From assembly GCF_009193155.1 (NCBI RefSeq), contig NZ_VUKD01000004.1, forward strand, positions 124,001 through 188,000: DNA of 64,000 bases, read 5' to 3'. A program made the translations under genes and the position numbers. The notes beneath the pieces are model-generated. The model did no database searches. It worked only from the letters and a program-made list of their open reading frames with translations, and had not been told where the DNA came from. Below, one piece after another: positions 50,123 to 57,693 of the stretch. How positions within the stretch are numbered: the first letter of the stretch is position 1; each line of letters begins with the position of its first letter. This DNA is from Georgenia subflava (GTDB taxonomy: Bacteria; Actinomycetota; Actinomycetes; Actinomycetales; Actinomycetaceae).

Positions 50123-52120
50123 TCAGACCAGCAGCTGGTGCCGGGCCAGCTCGAGGTAGAGCGGCGAGGAGCCCAGCAGGGCCTCGTGGGTGCCCGCGGC
50201 CACCACCTCGCCGCGGTCGAGCACGACGATCTGGTCCGCGTGGGCCACCGTCGCTAGCCGATGGGCCACGATGAGCACTGTGCGCCCCTCGGCTGCGGAC
50301 CGGATGGCGTGCTGCATCGCCTGCTCGTTGCGCGAGTCCAGCGACGCCGTCGGCTCGTCGAGCAGGAGCAACGGCGCCGCCCCGAGCAACGCACGGGCGA
50401 TCGCCAGCCGCTGACGCTCCCCGCCGGACAGGCCTGCGCCATCGTCGCCGACGACGGCGTCGAGCCCCTCCGGGACCTCGTCGATCCGCTCGAGAAGGTT
50501 GACGGAGGCCAGGACCTGCCGGCAGCGCGCCTCGTCGGCTGCCGGTGCCGCCATCAGCAGGTTCTCCCGAATGGTGCCGGCGAGCACCGGCGCCTCCTGC
50601 TCCACGTAGCCGATCTGGCCGCGCAGAACCGCCCGTGGGAGCTCGCGGACGTCGGTGCCCGCCAGGCGCACGGCTCCGCCGTCGGGCTCGTAGAACCGCT
50701 CGACCAGCGCGAGCAGCGTGGACTTCCCCGCCCCGGACGGGCCGACGATCGCCGTCGTCGACCCGCGCGGGACCACCAGGCTCACCCCGCGCAGCACCGG
50801 GCGGGCCGGGTGATAGCCGAACGTGACGTCGTCGAAGGAGAGCAGCGCGTCAGCGGGCTCGAGGGAGGGCGGCACGTCGAGGGGCTCGCCCGCGGCGCCC
50901 GGCCCCGCTGCACCGTGTCCGGGTCCGACGCCGGACGCGCTCGTGTCCGAGGTCGCCGCGCGTGGTGCGGCGGCTGGGTCGTCCTCCTCGGTGGGCAGGT
51001 CGAGGATCTCCTGGATGCGGGCCAGCGCACCCAGCGCCGAGCGCACCGTGGTGACGGCGCCGAAGAACTGCCCGAGCGGCATGAGCATCATGAAGAGGAA
51101 GAGGATGAAGGTGACGAGGTCGGCCACGGTGATCGTGCCGCTCGCAACCCGGTAACCACCCACGCCAAGGACACCGAGGAACGCGCCCTGGACCGCGAGG
51201 CCGCTGACCGGCCACAGCACCGCGCCGACCCGGGCGATGCGGACGCCGAAGCCGTAGGCGTCGGTCGCGTCGGCCTCGAGGCGGGCGACCTCACGCTCGG
51301 TGGCGTTGGCGGCGCGCACCGTGCGGATGGCCGACAGTGCCCGCTCGACGCCGGCGGCCACGGCACCGACCGCCTCCTGGGACGCCTGGGTCAGGGCCTG
51401 GATTCGCCCCGAGGCGATCACGACGCCGACCACCGCGACCGCGATGACAGCCGCGGTGATGCCCAGGAGGGCAGGGTCCAGGATCGCCATGGCCACCAGG
51501 GCGCCGACGAAGACCAGGGATCCGCCGAGGGCGTCCACGAGCCCGCCGGTCAGCGCGGCGCGCACCATGGTGGTGTCCGAGCCGACGCGGGAGACGAGAT
51601 CGCCGGTGCGGCGGGCGTCGTACTCGCGCACCGGCAGCCGCAGGAGGTGGCGCACGAGCGCGCGGCGCGCGTCCAGCACGACTCCCTCCGCGGTGCGCTC
51701 GAGCAGGTAGAGACCGATCGCCCCGAGGACGCCGGAGCCCAGGACGAGCCCCACCAGCACGCCGACGGTGCCACCGAAGGGCTCGCCGGCACCGACCGAG
51801 GCGATAACCGCGTTGACGGCGAGCGGCTGGGCCAGGCTGAAAGCGGCGCCGACGACTGACAGGGCAACCACAACGGCGATGGTGCTGCGATGGGCGCGCA
51901 AGTAGCCGAGCAGATCCCTCAGCCGGGCCGCCGGGACGTCGGTGTCGAACGGCGGTGCATCGGTGTCGGAGTGCGGTGCATGGGCCTCGGATGGCGGTGC
52001 ATCGGCGTCGGAGTACGGGAGCGTCATCGAGGTCGAGGTCGAGGTCGAAGTCGAAGTCGAGTGGGAGCTCGGGCTCGAGCTCCTCTTCCCGACGCCGGTG
52101 GGGGAGCCGTCGTCAGTCAC
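50123..52120 (-). CDS. ABC exporter, fused permease and ATPase half-transporter
   Basis: A 665-residue type IV ABC half-exporter. After a low-complexity N-terminus (a TS dipeptide run from a hexanucleotide repeat at 52028-52060, then DADAPPSEAHAP), six membrane helices lie at about 75-370, with REYDARRTGDLVSRVGSDTT as coupling region. The ATPase has GPSGAGKST, the signature GLSGGERQRLAIARAL, LLLLDEPTASLD and the His switch IVAHRLATV. It would act as a homodimer, exporting a lipid, drug or peptide. The GTG at 52120 overlaps the stop of the small HTH gene by eight bases. Confidence 0.92.
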   Translation of the reverse strand: MTDDGSPTGVGKRSSSPSSHSTSTSTSTSTSMTLPYSDADAPPSEAHAPHSDTDAPPFDTDVPAARLRDLLGYLRAHRSTIAVVVALSVVGAAFSLAQPLAVNAVIASVGAGEPFGGTVGVLVGLVLGSGVLGAIGLYLLERTAEGVVLDARRALVRHLLRLPVREYDARRTGDLVSRVGSDTTMVRAALTGGLVDALGGSLVFVGALVAMAILDPALLGITAAVIAVAVVGVVIASGRIQALTQASQEAVGAVAAGVERALSAIRTVRAANATEREVARLEADATDAYGFGVRIARVGAVLWPVSGLAVQGAFLGVLGVGGYRVASGTITVADLVTFILFLFMMLMPLGQFFGAVTTVRSALGALARIQEILDLPTEEDDPAAAPRAATSDTSASGVGPGHGAAGPGAAGEPLDVPPSLEPADALLSFDDVTFGYHPARPVLRGVSLVVPRGSTTAIVGPSGAGKSTLLALVERFYEPDGGAVRLAGTDVRELPRAVLRGQIGYVEQEAPVLAGTIRENLLMAAPAADEARCRQVLASVNLLERIDEVPEGLDAVVGDDGAGLSGGERQRLAIARALLGAAPLLLLDEPTASLDSRNEQAMQHAIRSAAEGRTVLIVAHRLATVAHADQIVVLDRGEVVAAGTHEALLGSSPLYLELARHQLLV

Positions 52121-52343
52121 GGCCGAACCTCGTCCCGCCGTACTTCTTGTGCACGGCCTGCCTGCTCACGCCCAGCGCGCCGGCGATCTCCGCCCACGAG
52201 GCGCCGGCCGTGCGTGCACGGCGCACCGCTGCGGCCTCCGTGCGCTGAACCTCGCGGTTGAGCCGGGTGACGGCGGCCAGCGCGTTCAACGGGTCCTCGC
52301 CCTCCGCCTGGGCCAGCAGCGCAGCCATGGTGCTCTCTCCCAT
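52113..52343 (-). CDS. Small HTH protein, putative regulator of the ABC exporter
   Basis: A 76-residue protein: an N-terminal helix (QAEGEDPLNALAAVTRLNRE) and a helix-turn-helix, RARTAGASWAEIAGALGVSR then QAVHKKYGG, in which the second helix is the recognition helix. AAGGAGGAGGCGAGACG precedes the ATG at 52343. Two matching GTCAA-N6-TTGAC palindromes lie at its promoter, so it very probably represses its own operon with the ABC exporter. There is no effector domain, so any signal must act by another route. Confidence 0.85.
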   Translation of the reverse strand: MGESTMAALLAQAEGEDPLNALAAVTRLNREVQRTEAAAVRRARTAGASWAEIAGALGVSRQAVHKKYGGTRFGRD

Positions 52344-52360
52344 CGTCTCGCCTCCTCCTT

Positions 52361-52376
52361 GTCAATCTAGGTTGAC
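52361..52376. promoter_or_regulatory. Operator A of the HTH-ABC operon
   Basis: GTCAATCTAGGTTGAC is an inverted repeat GTCAA-N6-TTGAC that overlaps the -10 element TAGATT of the minus-strand promoter. Confidence 0.75.
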
Positions 52377-52402
52377 GCTAGCGGTGTGTCAACGATTGTT
52401 GA
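52364..52402 (-). promoter_or_regulatory. Promoter of the HTH-ABC exporter operon
   Basis: Minus strand: TTGACA overlapping operator B, a spacer of 17 nt, then TAGATT overlapping operator A, about 20 bases before the ribosome site. It is a near-ideal sigma-70 type promoter. Confidence 0.75.
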
Positions 52403-52403
52403 C
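52388..52403. promoter_or_regulatory. Operator B of the HTH-ABC operon
   Basis: GTCAACGATTGTTGAC repeats the GTCAA-N6-TTGAC pattern of operator A, 27 bp away centre to centre, and contains the -35 hexamer. Confidence 0.75.
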
Positions 52404-52415
52404 GTGAGGATGTCC

Positions 52416-52533
52416 GGACGCCGTCGACCGTGACGTCGAAGCCAGTCTCGACCAGGGTGCTCTGGGATGGCGCTGGACGCCGTCGACCGTGACGTCGAAG
52501 ACCCCGGTCTCGACGATGCTCTCGCGATGGGGG
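52416..52533. repeat. Two tandem copies, 59-bp period
   Basis: Copies at 52416 and 52475 share GGACGCCGTCGACCGTGACG and later GTCTCGAC and GGGATGG-like blocks. They lie upstream of the HTH promoter, in the gap before the DUF3140 gene; no function is apparent. Confidence 0.85.
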
Positions 52534-52711
52534 CCGGGTGTGCGGCGTCCCGACGGCGCGGGCCGCGAAACGCCACCCGCGTCGTCGGTGTCTTGGCAGA
52601 GCACCTTCCGCCGCACGCCGACCTCGACGCTCTCCTGCTCGGCGTGCGGGCGGTCGGCACGCGCCATACCGTCGACAGACCGACACCAGCCGCACGCACC
52701 CAGGAGGAGCC

Positions 52712-53047
52712 ATGGCAGATACGGTCATCGACGACGAGCTCTGGGACGAGTTCCACGCTCTCGTGAACATGAACTCCCAGGAGCTGCGGGACTGGCTTGC
52801 GACGGCGGACGCGGGGGAGCAGTCCGAGGCATACACCGACCAGACCGGCTCCGAGCGCTCCCGCACCGTCCTCGAGGTCCTCGGCAAGCGTCGGACCGAC
52901 CTCAGCGAGAGCGACGTCGCCACCATGCGGTCCGTCGTGGACGAGATCCGCGCCGCCCGCGGGGACGAGCCCGAGCCGACGGCGGGTGACACCGCCTGGC
53001 GGCACCGGCTCATGTCGCTCGGGCACGACCCGCTCAAACCCGCCTGA
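52712..53047 (+). CDS. DUF3140-type protein
   Basis: A 111-residue acidic protein with WDEFHALVNMNSQELRDWLA, GSERSRTVLEVLGKRRTDLS and DTAWRHRLMSLGHDPLKPA, which matches the DUF3140 pattern (a SAP-like helical unit near the start). AGGAGGAGCC precedes the ATG. It leads a run of three plus-strand genes with short spacing (DUF3140, small acidic protein, SDR), a grouping that suggests a stress-related set. The function is unknown. Confidence 0.82.
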   Translation: MADTVIDDELWDEFHALVNMNSQELRDWLATADAGEQSEAYTDQTGSERSRTVLEVLGKRRTDLSESDVATMRSVVDEIRAARGDEPEPTAGDTAWRHRLMSLGHDPLKPA

Positions 53048-53077
53048 GGACGACCCGCTCAGCCTGAGGGGGCAGTG

Positions 53078-53356
53078 ATGGCATCGGAGAGCACGACGAC
53101 CACCGACCACGACGAGATCCGTCGGTGGGTCGAGGAGCACGACGGCAAGCCCGCGAGCGTGCGCGGCACCGAGGACTCCGGCGGCGCCGGGGTGCTGCGG
53201 ATCGACTTCCCCGGTGGCGCCGGGGAGGACGACCTCGAGCACATCTCCTGGGACGACTGGTTCGCCAAGTTCGACGACGAGAAGCTCGCGTTCCTCTACC
53301 AGCAGCAGAAGGCGAGCGGCGAGGACAGCACCTTCTTCAAACTGGTCGCCAGATGA
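53078..53356 (+). CDS. Small conserved-type hypothetical protein (92 aa)
   Basis: A 92-residue acidic protein with HDEIRRWVEEHDGKPASVRG, GVLRIDFPGGAGEDDLEHIS and WDDWFAKFDDEKLAFLYQQQ. The D-rich WxxWFxxFxDxxLAFLYQ pattern recurs in actinobacterial proteins that databases often mislabel as branching enzymes. It has no glycosyl-hydrolase motif, so that label would be wrong here. A GAGGGGGCAGTG site precedes the ATG, and its stop overlaps the SDR start (ATGA at 53353-53356). Confidence 0.8.
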   Translation: MASESTTTTDHDEIRRWVEEHDGKPASVRGTEDSGGAGVLRIDFPGGAGEDDLEHISWDDWFAKFDDEKLAFLYQQQKASGEDSTFFKLVAR

Positions 53357-54186
53357 GCGCACAACCCGATCCCACCGAAGAACCGGCCGCCTTCGAGCCG
53401 CGCCGGATCGTGATCACCGGAGCCGACTCGGGGATCGGCAAGGCCACCGCGGTGGCGCTCGCGGCACCGGGCCGGCACGTGGGCATCACGTGGCACGAGG
53501 ACTCCGCGGGCGCCGAGCACACCGCCGACGAGGTGCGCGCCGCGGGCGCCCACGCCTACGTGCGCCAGCTCGACCTGACCAACCCGGTGGAGGGCACCGC
53601 CGTCGTGGACGCGTTCGCCGGCGAGATGGGTGGCCTGGACACGTTGGTGCTCTGCTCGGGCACCGGCACCTCGACCCCGCTGCTGGAGATGGACTACATC
53701 ACCTGGCGCGACGTCATCTCCGTCGACCTCGACGGCGCCTTCCTGTGCCTGCAGGCCGGCGCGAAGCACATGGTCTCCGCGGGGGAGGGTGGGCGGATCG
53801 TCGCGATCACCTCCGTCCACGAGCACGCCCCACGGGTGGGCGCCGCGCCGTACTGCGCCGCCAAGGGAGGCCTCGGCCTGCTGGTCAAGGTCGCCGCCCT
53901 CGAGCTCGCCGAGCACGGCATCACCGTCAACGCCGTCGCGCCGGGCGAGATCGCGACGCCGATGACCGGCCAGGAGGACGAGTCGGTCCTGGAGGACAAG
54001 TACCGGCCGGGCATCCCGGTCGCCCGGCCCGGGGACGCACGCGAGATCGCCGCCACCGTGGCCTTCCTCTGCGGGCCCGACGGCGGCTACGTCAACGGCG
54101 CCTCGTGGGCGGTCGACGGCGGCATGCTCCAGATGGGTCCGCAGGCCGGCTCGCACCTGACCAGCGACGACTGGCGCCGTCCCTGA
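53353..54186 (+). CDS. SDR family oxidoreductase (glucose 1-dehydrogenase-like)
   Basis: A 277-residue classical SDR: ITGADSGIGKATAVALA binds NAD(P), LVLCSGTGT replaces the usual NNAG, the catalytic Ser is in AITSVHEHAP and YCAAKGGLG supplies Tyr and Lys. Near the end GGYVNGASWAVDGGMLQMGP fits glucose dehydrogenase-like enzymes. The ATG overlaps the previous stop. The GTGT in place of NNAG is unusual for the family. Confidence 0.92.
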   Translation: MSAQPDPTEEPAAFEPRRIVITGADSGIGKATAVALAAPGRHVGITWHEDSAGAEHTADEVRAAGAHAYVRQLDLTNPVEGTAVVDAFAGEMGGLDTLVLCSGTGTSTPLLEMDYITWRDVISVDLDGAFLCLQAGAKHMVSAGEGGRIVAITSVHEHAPRVGAAPYCAAKGGLGLLVKVAALELAEHGITVNAVAPGEIATPMTGQEDESVLEDKYRPGIPVARPGDAREIAATVAFLCGPDGGYVNGASWAVDGGMLQMGPQAGSHLTSDDWRRP

Positions 54187-54228
54187 GACTTGTGCCCACC
54201 TGCGCGTGTCGGGGCAGGATGGGTCGTC

Positions 54229-55536
54229 GTGACGACCACCTGGCACGAGCACGCGATCTTCTGGCACGTCTACCCCCTGGGCTTCGTGGGCGCCGAGCCC
54301 GTCCTGCCCGAGGGGGCGGTCGTCGAGCACCGCCTGCGGCACCTGATCGGCTGGCTCGACTACGCCGTCGAGCTCGGCGTCTCCGGCCTGCTGCTCGGGC
54401 CGATCTTCACGTCGCACAGCCACGGTTACGACACGATCGACTACTTCACGATCGACCCCCGGCTCGGTGACCGCGCGGACTTCGACGCCCTCGTCGCCGC
54501 GGCGCACGAGCGCGGCCTGAAGATCGTCCTCGACGGCGTCTTCAACCACGTCGGGTCCCGGTACCCCGCGTTCCTGACGGCGCTCGACGGCGGTCCCGCC
54601 GACCACGACGCCGACCTCTTCCGGCTCACCTGGCCCGACGACGGAGCCCGCCCGCCCGAGTACGCAACCTTCGAGGGGCACCAGGGGCTGGTCGCGCTGA
54701 ACCATGCGGCGCCGGCCGTCGCCGAGCTGGTCACCGAGGTCATGCGGTACTGGCTGCGCGCGGGCGCCGACGGCTGGCGACTGGATGCTGCCTACGCCGT
54801 GCCGCCGGCCTTCTGGGCGTCGGTGCTGCCGGTGGTGCGGGCGGAGTTCCCCGACGTCTACGTGGTGGGCGAGGTCATCCACGGCGACTACGCCGAGATC
54901 GTGACGACGTCGGGGATGGACGCCGTCACCCAGTACGAGCTGTGGAAGGCGATCTGGTCGGCGGTCAGCGACCGCAACCTGTACGAGCTCGCGCACGCGC
55001 TCGGGCGCCACGACGGGTTCCTCGAGACGTTCGCGCCGATGACGTTCGTCGGGAACCACGACGTCACCCGGATCGCCAGCCGGCTGAGCTACCGGCGCCA
55101 CCTGGAGCACGCGCTCGTCGTGCTCTTCACCGTCGGCGGCACGCCGAGCGTCTACTACGGCGACGAGCAGGGCCTCGAGGGGATCAAGGAGGAGCGGCTG
55201 GGCGGCGACGACGCGATCCGCCCCCCGTTCCCCGCGAGTCCCGACGACCTGCCGCTGACCGGCTGGCCCGTCTACGCGGTGCACCAGGAGCTCATCGGCG
55301 TGCGGCGGCGGCACCCGTGGCTCCACCGTGCGCGCACCACGGTGCTGGAGCTGGCCAACGAATGGATGGCCTACGAGGTCACGGCCGGCGCCGAGCGTCT
55401 GGTGGTGGTCCTCAACCTCGCCGGCGAACCGGTCGACCTGCCGGTCGGGGAGGTCGGCGAGGTCATGGCCGGCGCTGCACAGCTCGGCGAGGCGACGGCG
55501 CGGCTGACGGCCAACGGCTGGGCGATCCTGCACTGA
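54229..55536 (+). CDS. Alpha-amylase family glycosidase (GH13)
   Basis: A 435-residue GH13 enzyme without a signal peptide. Conserved regions are IDYFTIDPRLGDRADFDAL, DGVFNHVGS (region I), DGWRLDAAYA with the nucleophile Asp (region II), VYVVGEVIHGDY with the acid/base Glu (region III) and FVGNHDVTRIAS (region IV). The short C-terminal beta domain ends ANGWAILH. The GTG at 54229 has CAGGAT eight bases before it. It is cytosolic, so it would act on imported or stored alpha-glucans or transfer glucosyl units, rather than digest external starch. Confidence 0.92.
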   Translation: MTTTWHEHAIFWHVYPLGFVGAEPVLPEGAVVEHRLRHLIGWLDYAVELGVSGLLLGPIFTSHSHGYDTIDYFTIDPRLGDRADFDALVAAAHERGLKIVLDGVFNHVGSRYPAFLTALDGGPADHDADLFRLTWPDDGARPPEYATFEGHQGLVALNHAAPAVAELVTEVMRYWLRAGADGWRLDAAYAVPPAFWASVLPVVRAEFPDVYVVGEVIHGDYAEIVTTSGMDAVTQYELWKAIWSAVSDRNLYELAHALGRHDGFLETFAPMTFVGNHDVTRIASRLSYRRHLEHALVVLFTVGGTPSVYYGDEQGLEGIKEERLGGDDAIRPPFPASPDDLPLTGWPVYAVHQELIGVRRRHPWLHRARTTVLELANEWMAYEVTAGAERLVVVLNLAGEPVDLPVGEVGEVMAGAAQLGEATARLTANGWAILH

Positions 55537-55612
55537 CAGCTACTGATCCTGCACTGACAGCTACTGATCCTGCACTGACCGCACTGCTGCTGATCCTGCA
55601 CTGACAGCACTG
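55524..55612. repeat. Four copies of the amylase gene 3' end
   Basis: GATCCTGCACTGA occurs at 55524, 55545, 55566 and 55592. The first copy encodes the last three codons and stop of the amylase gene; the others follow outside it with linker sequence ACAGCTACT or similar. Confidence 0.95.
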
Positions 55613-55736
55613 CTGGCTCGCCGCGCACCGGCGTCATCGAGCCGTCGCGGATCGTCGCCGGCGCGGGCGACGTCGTCCAGGTAAGACTTCGGGCGGACAC
55701 CTTGCGTCCGCACGGGACGTGGCGTGGGATGGAGGC

Positions 55737-56291
55737 ATGGACGCCCCTGCATCGACCGCCGCCCGGCGGTCGCGGATCGTCGTCGACGCGTCGGCGTGCG
55801 AGATGGACGACCTCACGCCGTGCGGTGGGATCGACGTCACCGTTGGTGGCGATGTGGACTGGGGCGAGCTCGTTCGACGTGCGGCGACCTCCGGCTGGCC
55901 GGGGATCGAGCGGCTGGGTGGCGTGCCCGGCGCCGTCGCGGACGTCGTCCGGACCAATGCCGAGGTCGACGGTCAGGCGGTGGCCGACGTCGTCGCCTCC
56001 GTGGGGACGTGGGACCGCGCCACGGACAGGACGAGGACCTTCGCGTTCGCCGAGTGCGAGCTCGGCCCGTCGACCTCCCGGTTCGCGGAACGCCTGCCCG
56101 ACGGGCAGTACCGCTACGACATCATCGACGTCTCGTTGCTCTTCCGGCAGGGCGACCTGACCAGCCCCATCCGTGACCCAGAGCTCGCCGCACGCCTGGG
56201 GATCACGCCTGGCGACAGGCTGCCGCTCACCGAGTACGCCGTGCGCCGGCAGGATCCGGCAGGGGCGATCCTCGGGGCGGAGCAACCATGA
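55737..56291 (+). CDS. MurB-like domain protein, truncated
   Basis: A 184-residue protein that resembles only the central part of UDP-N-acetylenolpyruvoylglucosamine reductase: VTVGGDVDWGELVRRAATSG, then GWPGIERLGGVPGAVADVVR, VASVGTWDRATDRTRTFAFA, ECELGPSTSRF and YDIIDVSLLFR. It lacks the N-terminal FAD-binding loop and the C-terminal substrate domain, and the GSVG and NxGAYG motifs are changed to GAVA and TNAEVDG. It is therefore unlikely to be the essential MurB. The ATG at 55737 has GGAGG very near; a GTG at 55719 is possible. Its stop overlaps the SRPBCC gene (ATGA). Confidence 0.7.
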   Translation: MDAPASTAARRSRIVVDASACEMDDLTPCGGIDVTVGGDVDWGELVRRAATSGWPGIERLGGVPGAVADVVRTNAEVDGQAVADVVASVGTWDRATDRTRTFAFAECELGPSTSRFAERLPDGQYRYDIIDVSLLFRQGDLTSPIRDPELAARLGITPGDRLPLTEYAVRRQDPAGAILGAEQP

Positions 56292-56722
56292 CCGATCACG
56301 TCGCCACCGCGACCACCGACGTCGACGCGCTGCCGCGGACCGTCTGGACGGTCCTGACCAGCCCCGAGCTGTTCAGCCGGGTCATGTTCGGGTCCACCGT
56401 CGCCAGCAGCTTCGCGCCCGGCGCCGCCATCACCTTCACCGGAGAGTGGGAGGGTCGGCCGTTCAAGGATCACGGCGAGATTCTCGACGTCGACGAGCCT
56501 CGCCGGCTCACGTTCACGCACTACAGCCCGCTGAGCGGACAGCCCGACGTGCCCGAGAGCTACCACACGCTGACCTTCGTGCTCGAGGAGCTTCCGCACG
56601 GCACCCGGGTCACCCTGACGCAGGACAACAATCCCAGCGAGGAGGCGGCGCAGCACTCCGTGCAGAACTGGGAGCAGTCGTTGGCGATCCTCAAGGAGAC
56701 CGCCGAGGTCCTCAGCGGGTAG
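56288..56722 (+). CDS. SRPBCC domain (AHSA1-like) protein
   Basis: A 144-residue START-like fold protein: VDALPRTVWTVLTSPELFSR, GAAITFTGEWEGRPFKDHGE, HYSPLSGQPDVPESYHTLTF and the C-terminal helix QNWEQSLAILKETAEVLSG. It binds an unknown hydrophobic ligand or chaperones a partner. It is translationally coupled to the MurB-like gene, a pairing I have not seen described. Confidence 0.88.
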   Translation: MTDHVATATTDVDALPRTVWTVLTSPELFSRVMFGSTVASSFAPGAAITFTGEWEGRPFKDHGEILDVDEPRRLTFTHYSPLSGQPDVPESYHTLTFVLEELPHGTRVTLTQDNNPSEEAAQHSVQNWEQSLAILKETAEVLSG

Positions 56723-56765
56723 CGGGCCGACTTCCTGGGCACGGTCCGGCCCAGCCGCCTCTCAG

Positions 56766-57377
56766 TCAAAGGACGAAGACGGCGTCCGGGCTGGAGTGCT
56801 CGAGAGCCCCGTCGACGGCGAAGACCGAGACCGACCACGGGGAGTCGTCGTCGAACGGCGCGAGGTGCCAGTCAGCGAATCGTGCCCGTAGATCCAGCCG
56901 CGCCCGTCGGGCAGCGCCGTCCAGGTCGTCCAGCTGAACCGCGCCGCGTCGCGCGCTGGTCCCGACGACGAGGAAGCCGCCGGGAGCGAGGATGGTCGCC
57001 ACCTCGCGCATCAGGCCCTCGGCGGAGCCCGCCGGAAGGAACGCCGGCACGTTCCCGAGCATCGTGACGGCATGGAACGAGCCAGGAAGCCCGTTCTCCG
57101 CGCACCACGGCGCGGACAGAGCCACGGCATCGCCACGCACGTACCACCGCGCATCGAAGTGCTCGTGCGCGACGGCGAGGACGTCAGGGTCGGCGTCGAC
57201 GCCCCATGCCGCGTGACCTGCCCGCCGCACGTGTGCGACGAACGAGCCCGTACCGCAGCCGACGTCGAGCACGTTGCTCCCGCGGGGGAGCAGCATGTCG
57301 ACGAAGCGGGCCTCGGTGCCGAGATCCACCCCGTCCCCGATCATCCGACGGAACTTCTCGGCATAGGCGCTCCACAC
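56766..57377 (-). CDS. Class I SAM-dependent methyltransferase
   Basis: A 203-residue methyltransferase: [20 protein letters not shown] (motif I), [14 protein letters not shown] (motif II), [15 protein letters not shown] (motif III region with a GNVP in the catalytic-loop position) and [14 protein letters not shown]. The GTG start at 57377 follows TAGCGT by 8 nt, compatible with a leaderless transcript. The substrate is unknown. Confidence 0.88.
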   Translation of the reverse strand: MWSAYAEKFRRMIGDGVDLGTEARFVDMLLPRGSNVLDVGCGTGSFVAHVRRAGHAAWGVDADPDVLAVAHEHFDARWYVRGDAVALSAPWCAENGLPGSFHAVTMLGNVPAFLPAGSAEGLMREVATILAPGGFLVVGTSARRGAVQLDDLDGAARRARLDLRARFADWHLAPFDDDSPWSVSVFAVDGALEHSSPDAVFVL

Positions 57378-57385
57378 GAGCCATC

Positions 57386-57391
57386 ACGCTA
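57386..57391 (-). promoter_or_regulatory. -10 element of the methyltransferase gene
   Basis: TAGCGT on the minus strand, 8 nt before the GTG start. Confidence 0.45.
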
Positions 57392-57526
57392 CCGGCCCTG
57401 CGGCGTTGCTCACAGAGTGCCTGGCCGACGCGCGCGGGCCCTTGCGGCCCCGGCGAGCGTCGCCTCGCAGCGTGCGCCAGTCGTGCAAGACTGTCCACAG
57501 CAATCGGGACTGGAGGAAGGACACCC

Positions 57527-57682
57527 ATGAAGAGCTCGCTCATGACCTTCGCGCAGGAGGCGGAGCACGCCGCCGAGGCCGCGGCCGTCAACCCGTGGGT
57601 GCTCGGCGGCATCACCCTCGGCATCGCACTCCTCCTGCTGCTGCTGACGTACGGGTTCCGCAACATCCACACCCGCCACTGA
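57527..57682 (+). CDS. 51-residue membrane protein at the head of the nadD operon
   Basis: A small protein with an acidic amphipathic start ([20 protein letters not shown]) and one membrane helix ([20 protein letters not shown], about residues 25-44), ending RNIHTRH. GGAGGAAGGACACCC before the ATG is the best ribosome site in the region, and nadD begins 11 bases after its stop. The consistent size and place suggest a conserved membrane microprotein; the function is unknown. Confidence 0.8.
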   Translation: MKSSLMTFAQEAEHAAEAAAVNPWVLGGITLGIALLLLLLTYGFRNIHTRH

Positions 57683-57693
57683 CGCTGACGGCG

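Noticed and set aside
53078-53356. Branching enzyme
   Set aside because: Similar small proteins are often labelled 1,4-alpha-glucan branching enzyme in databases, and an amylase lies nearby, but this 92-residue protein has no glycosyl-hydrolase motif.
53296-55533. A 745-codon minus-strand frame opposite the SDR and amylase genes
   Set aside because: It is antisense to two genes with clear catalytic motifs; its composition (Arg, Gly, Val, His) is that of a reverse-frame shadow.
55737-56291. The essential MurB of the organism
   Set aside because: Too short, lacks the FAD loop and the C-terminal substrate domain.
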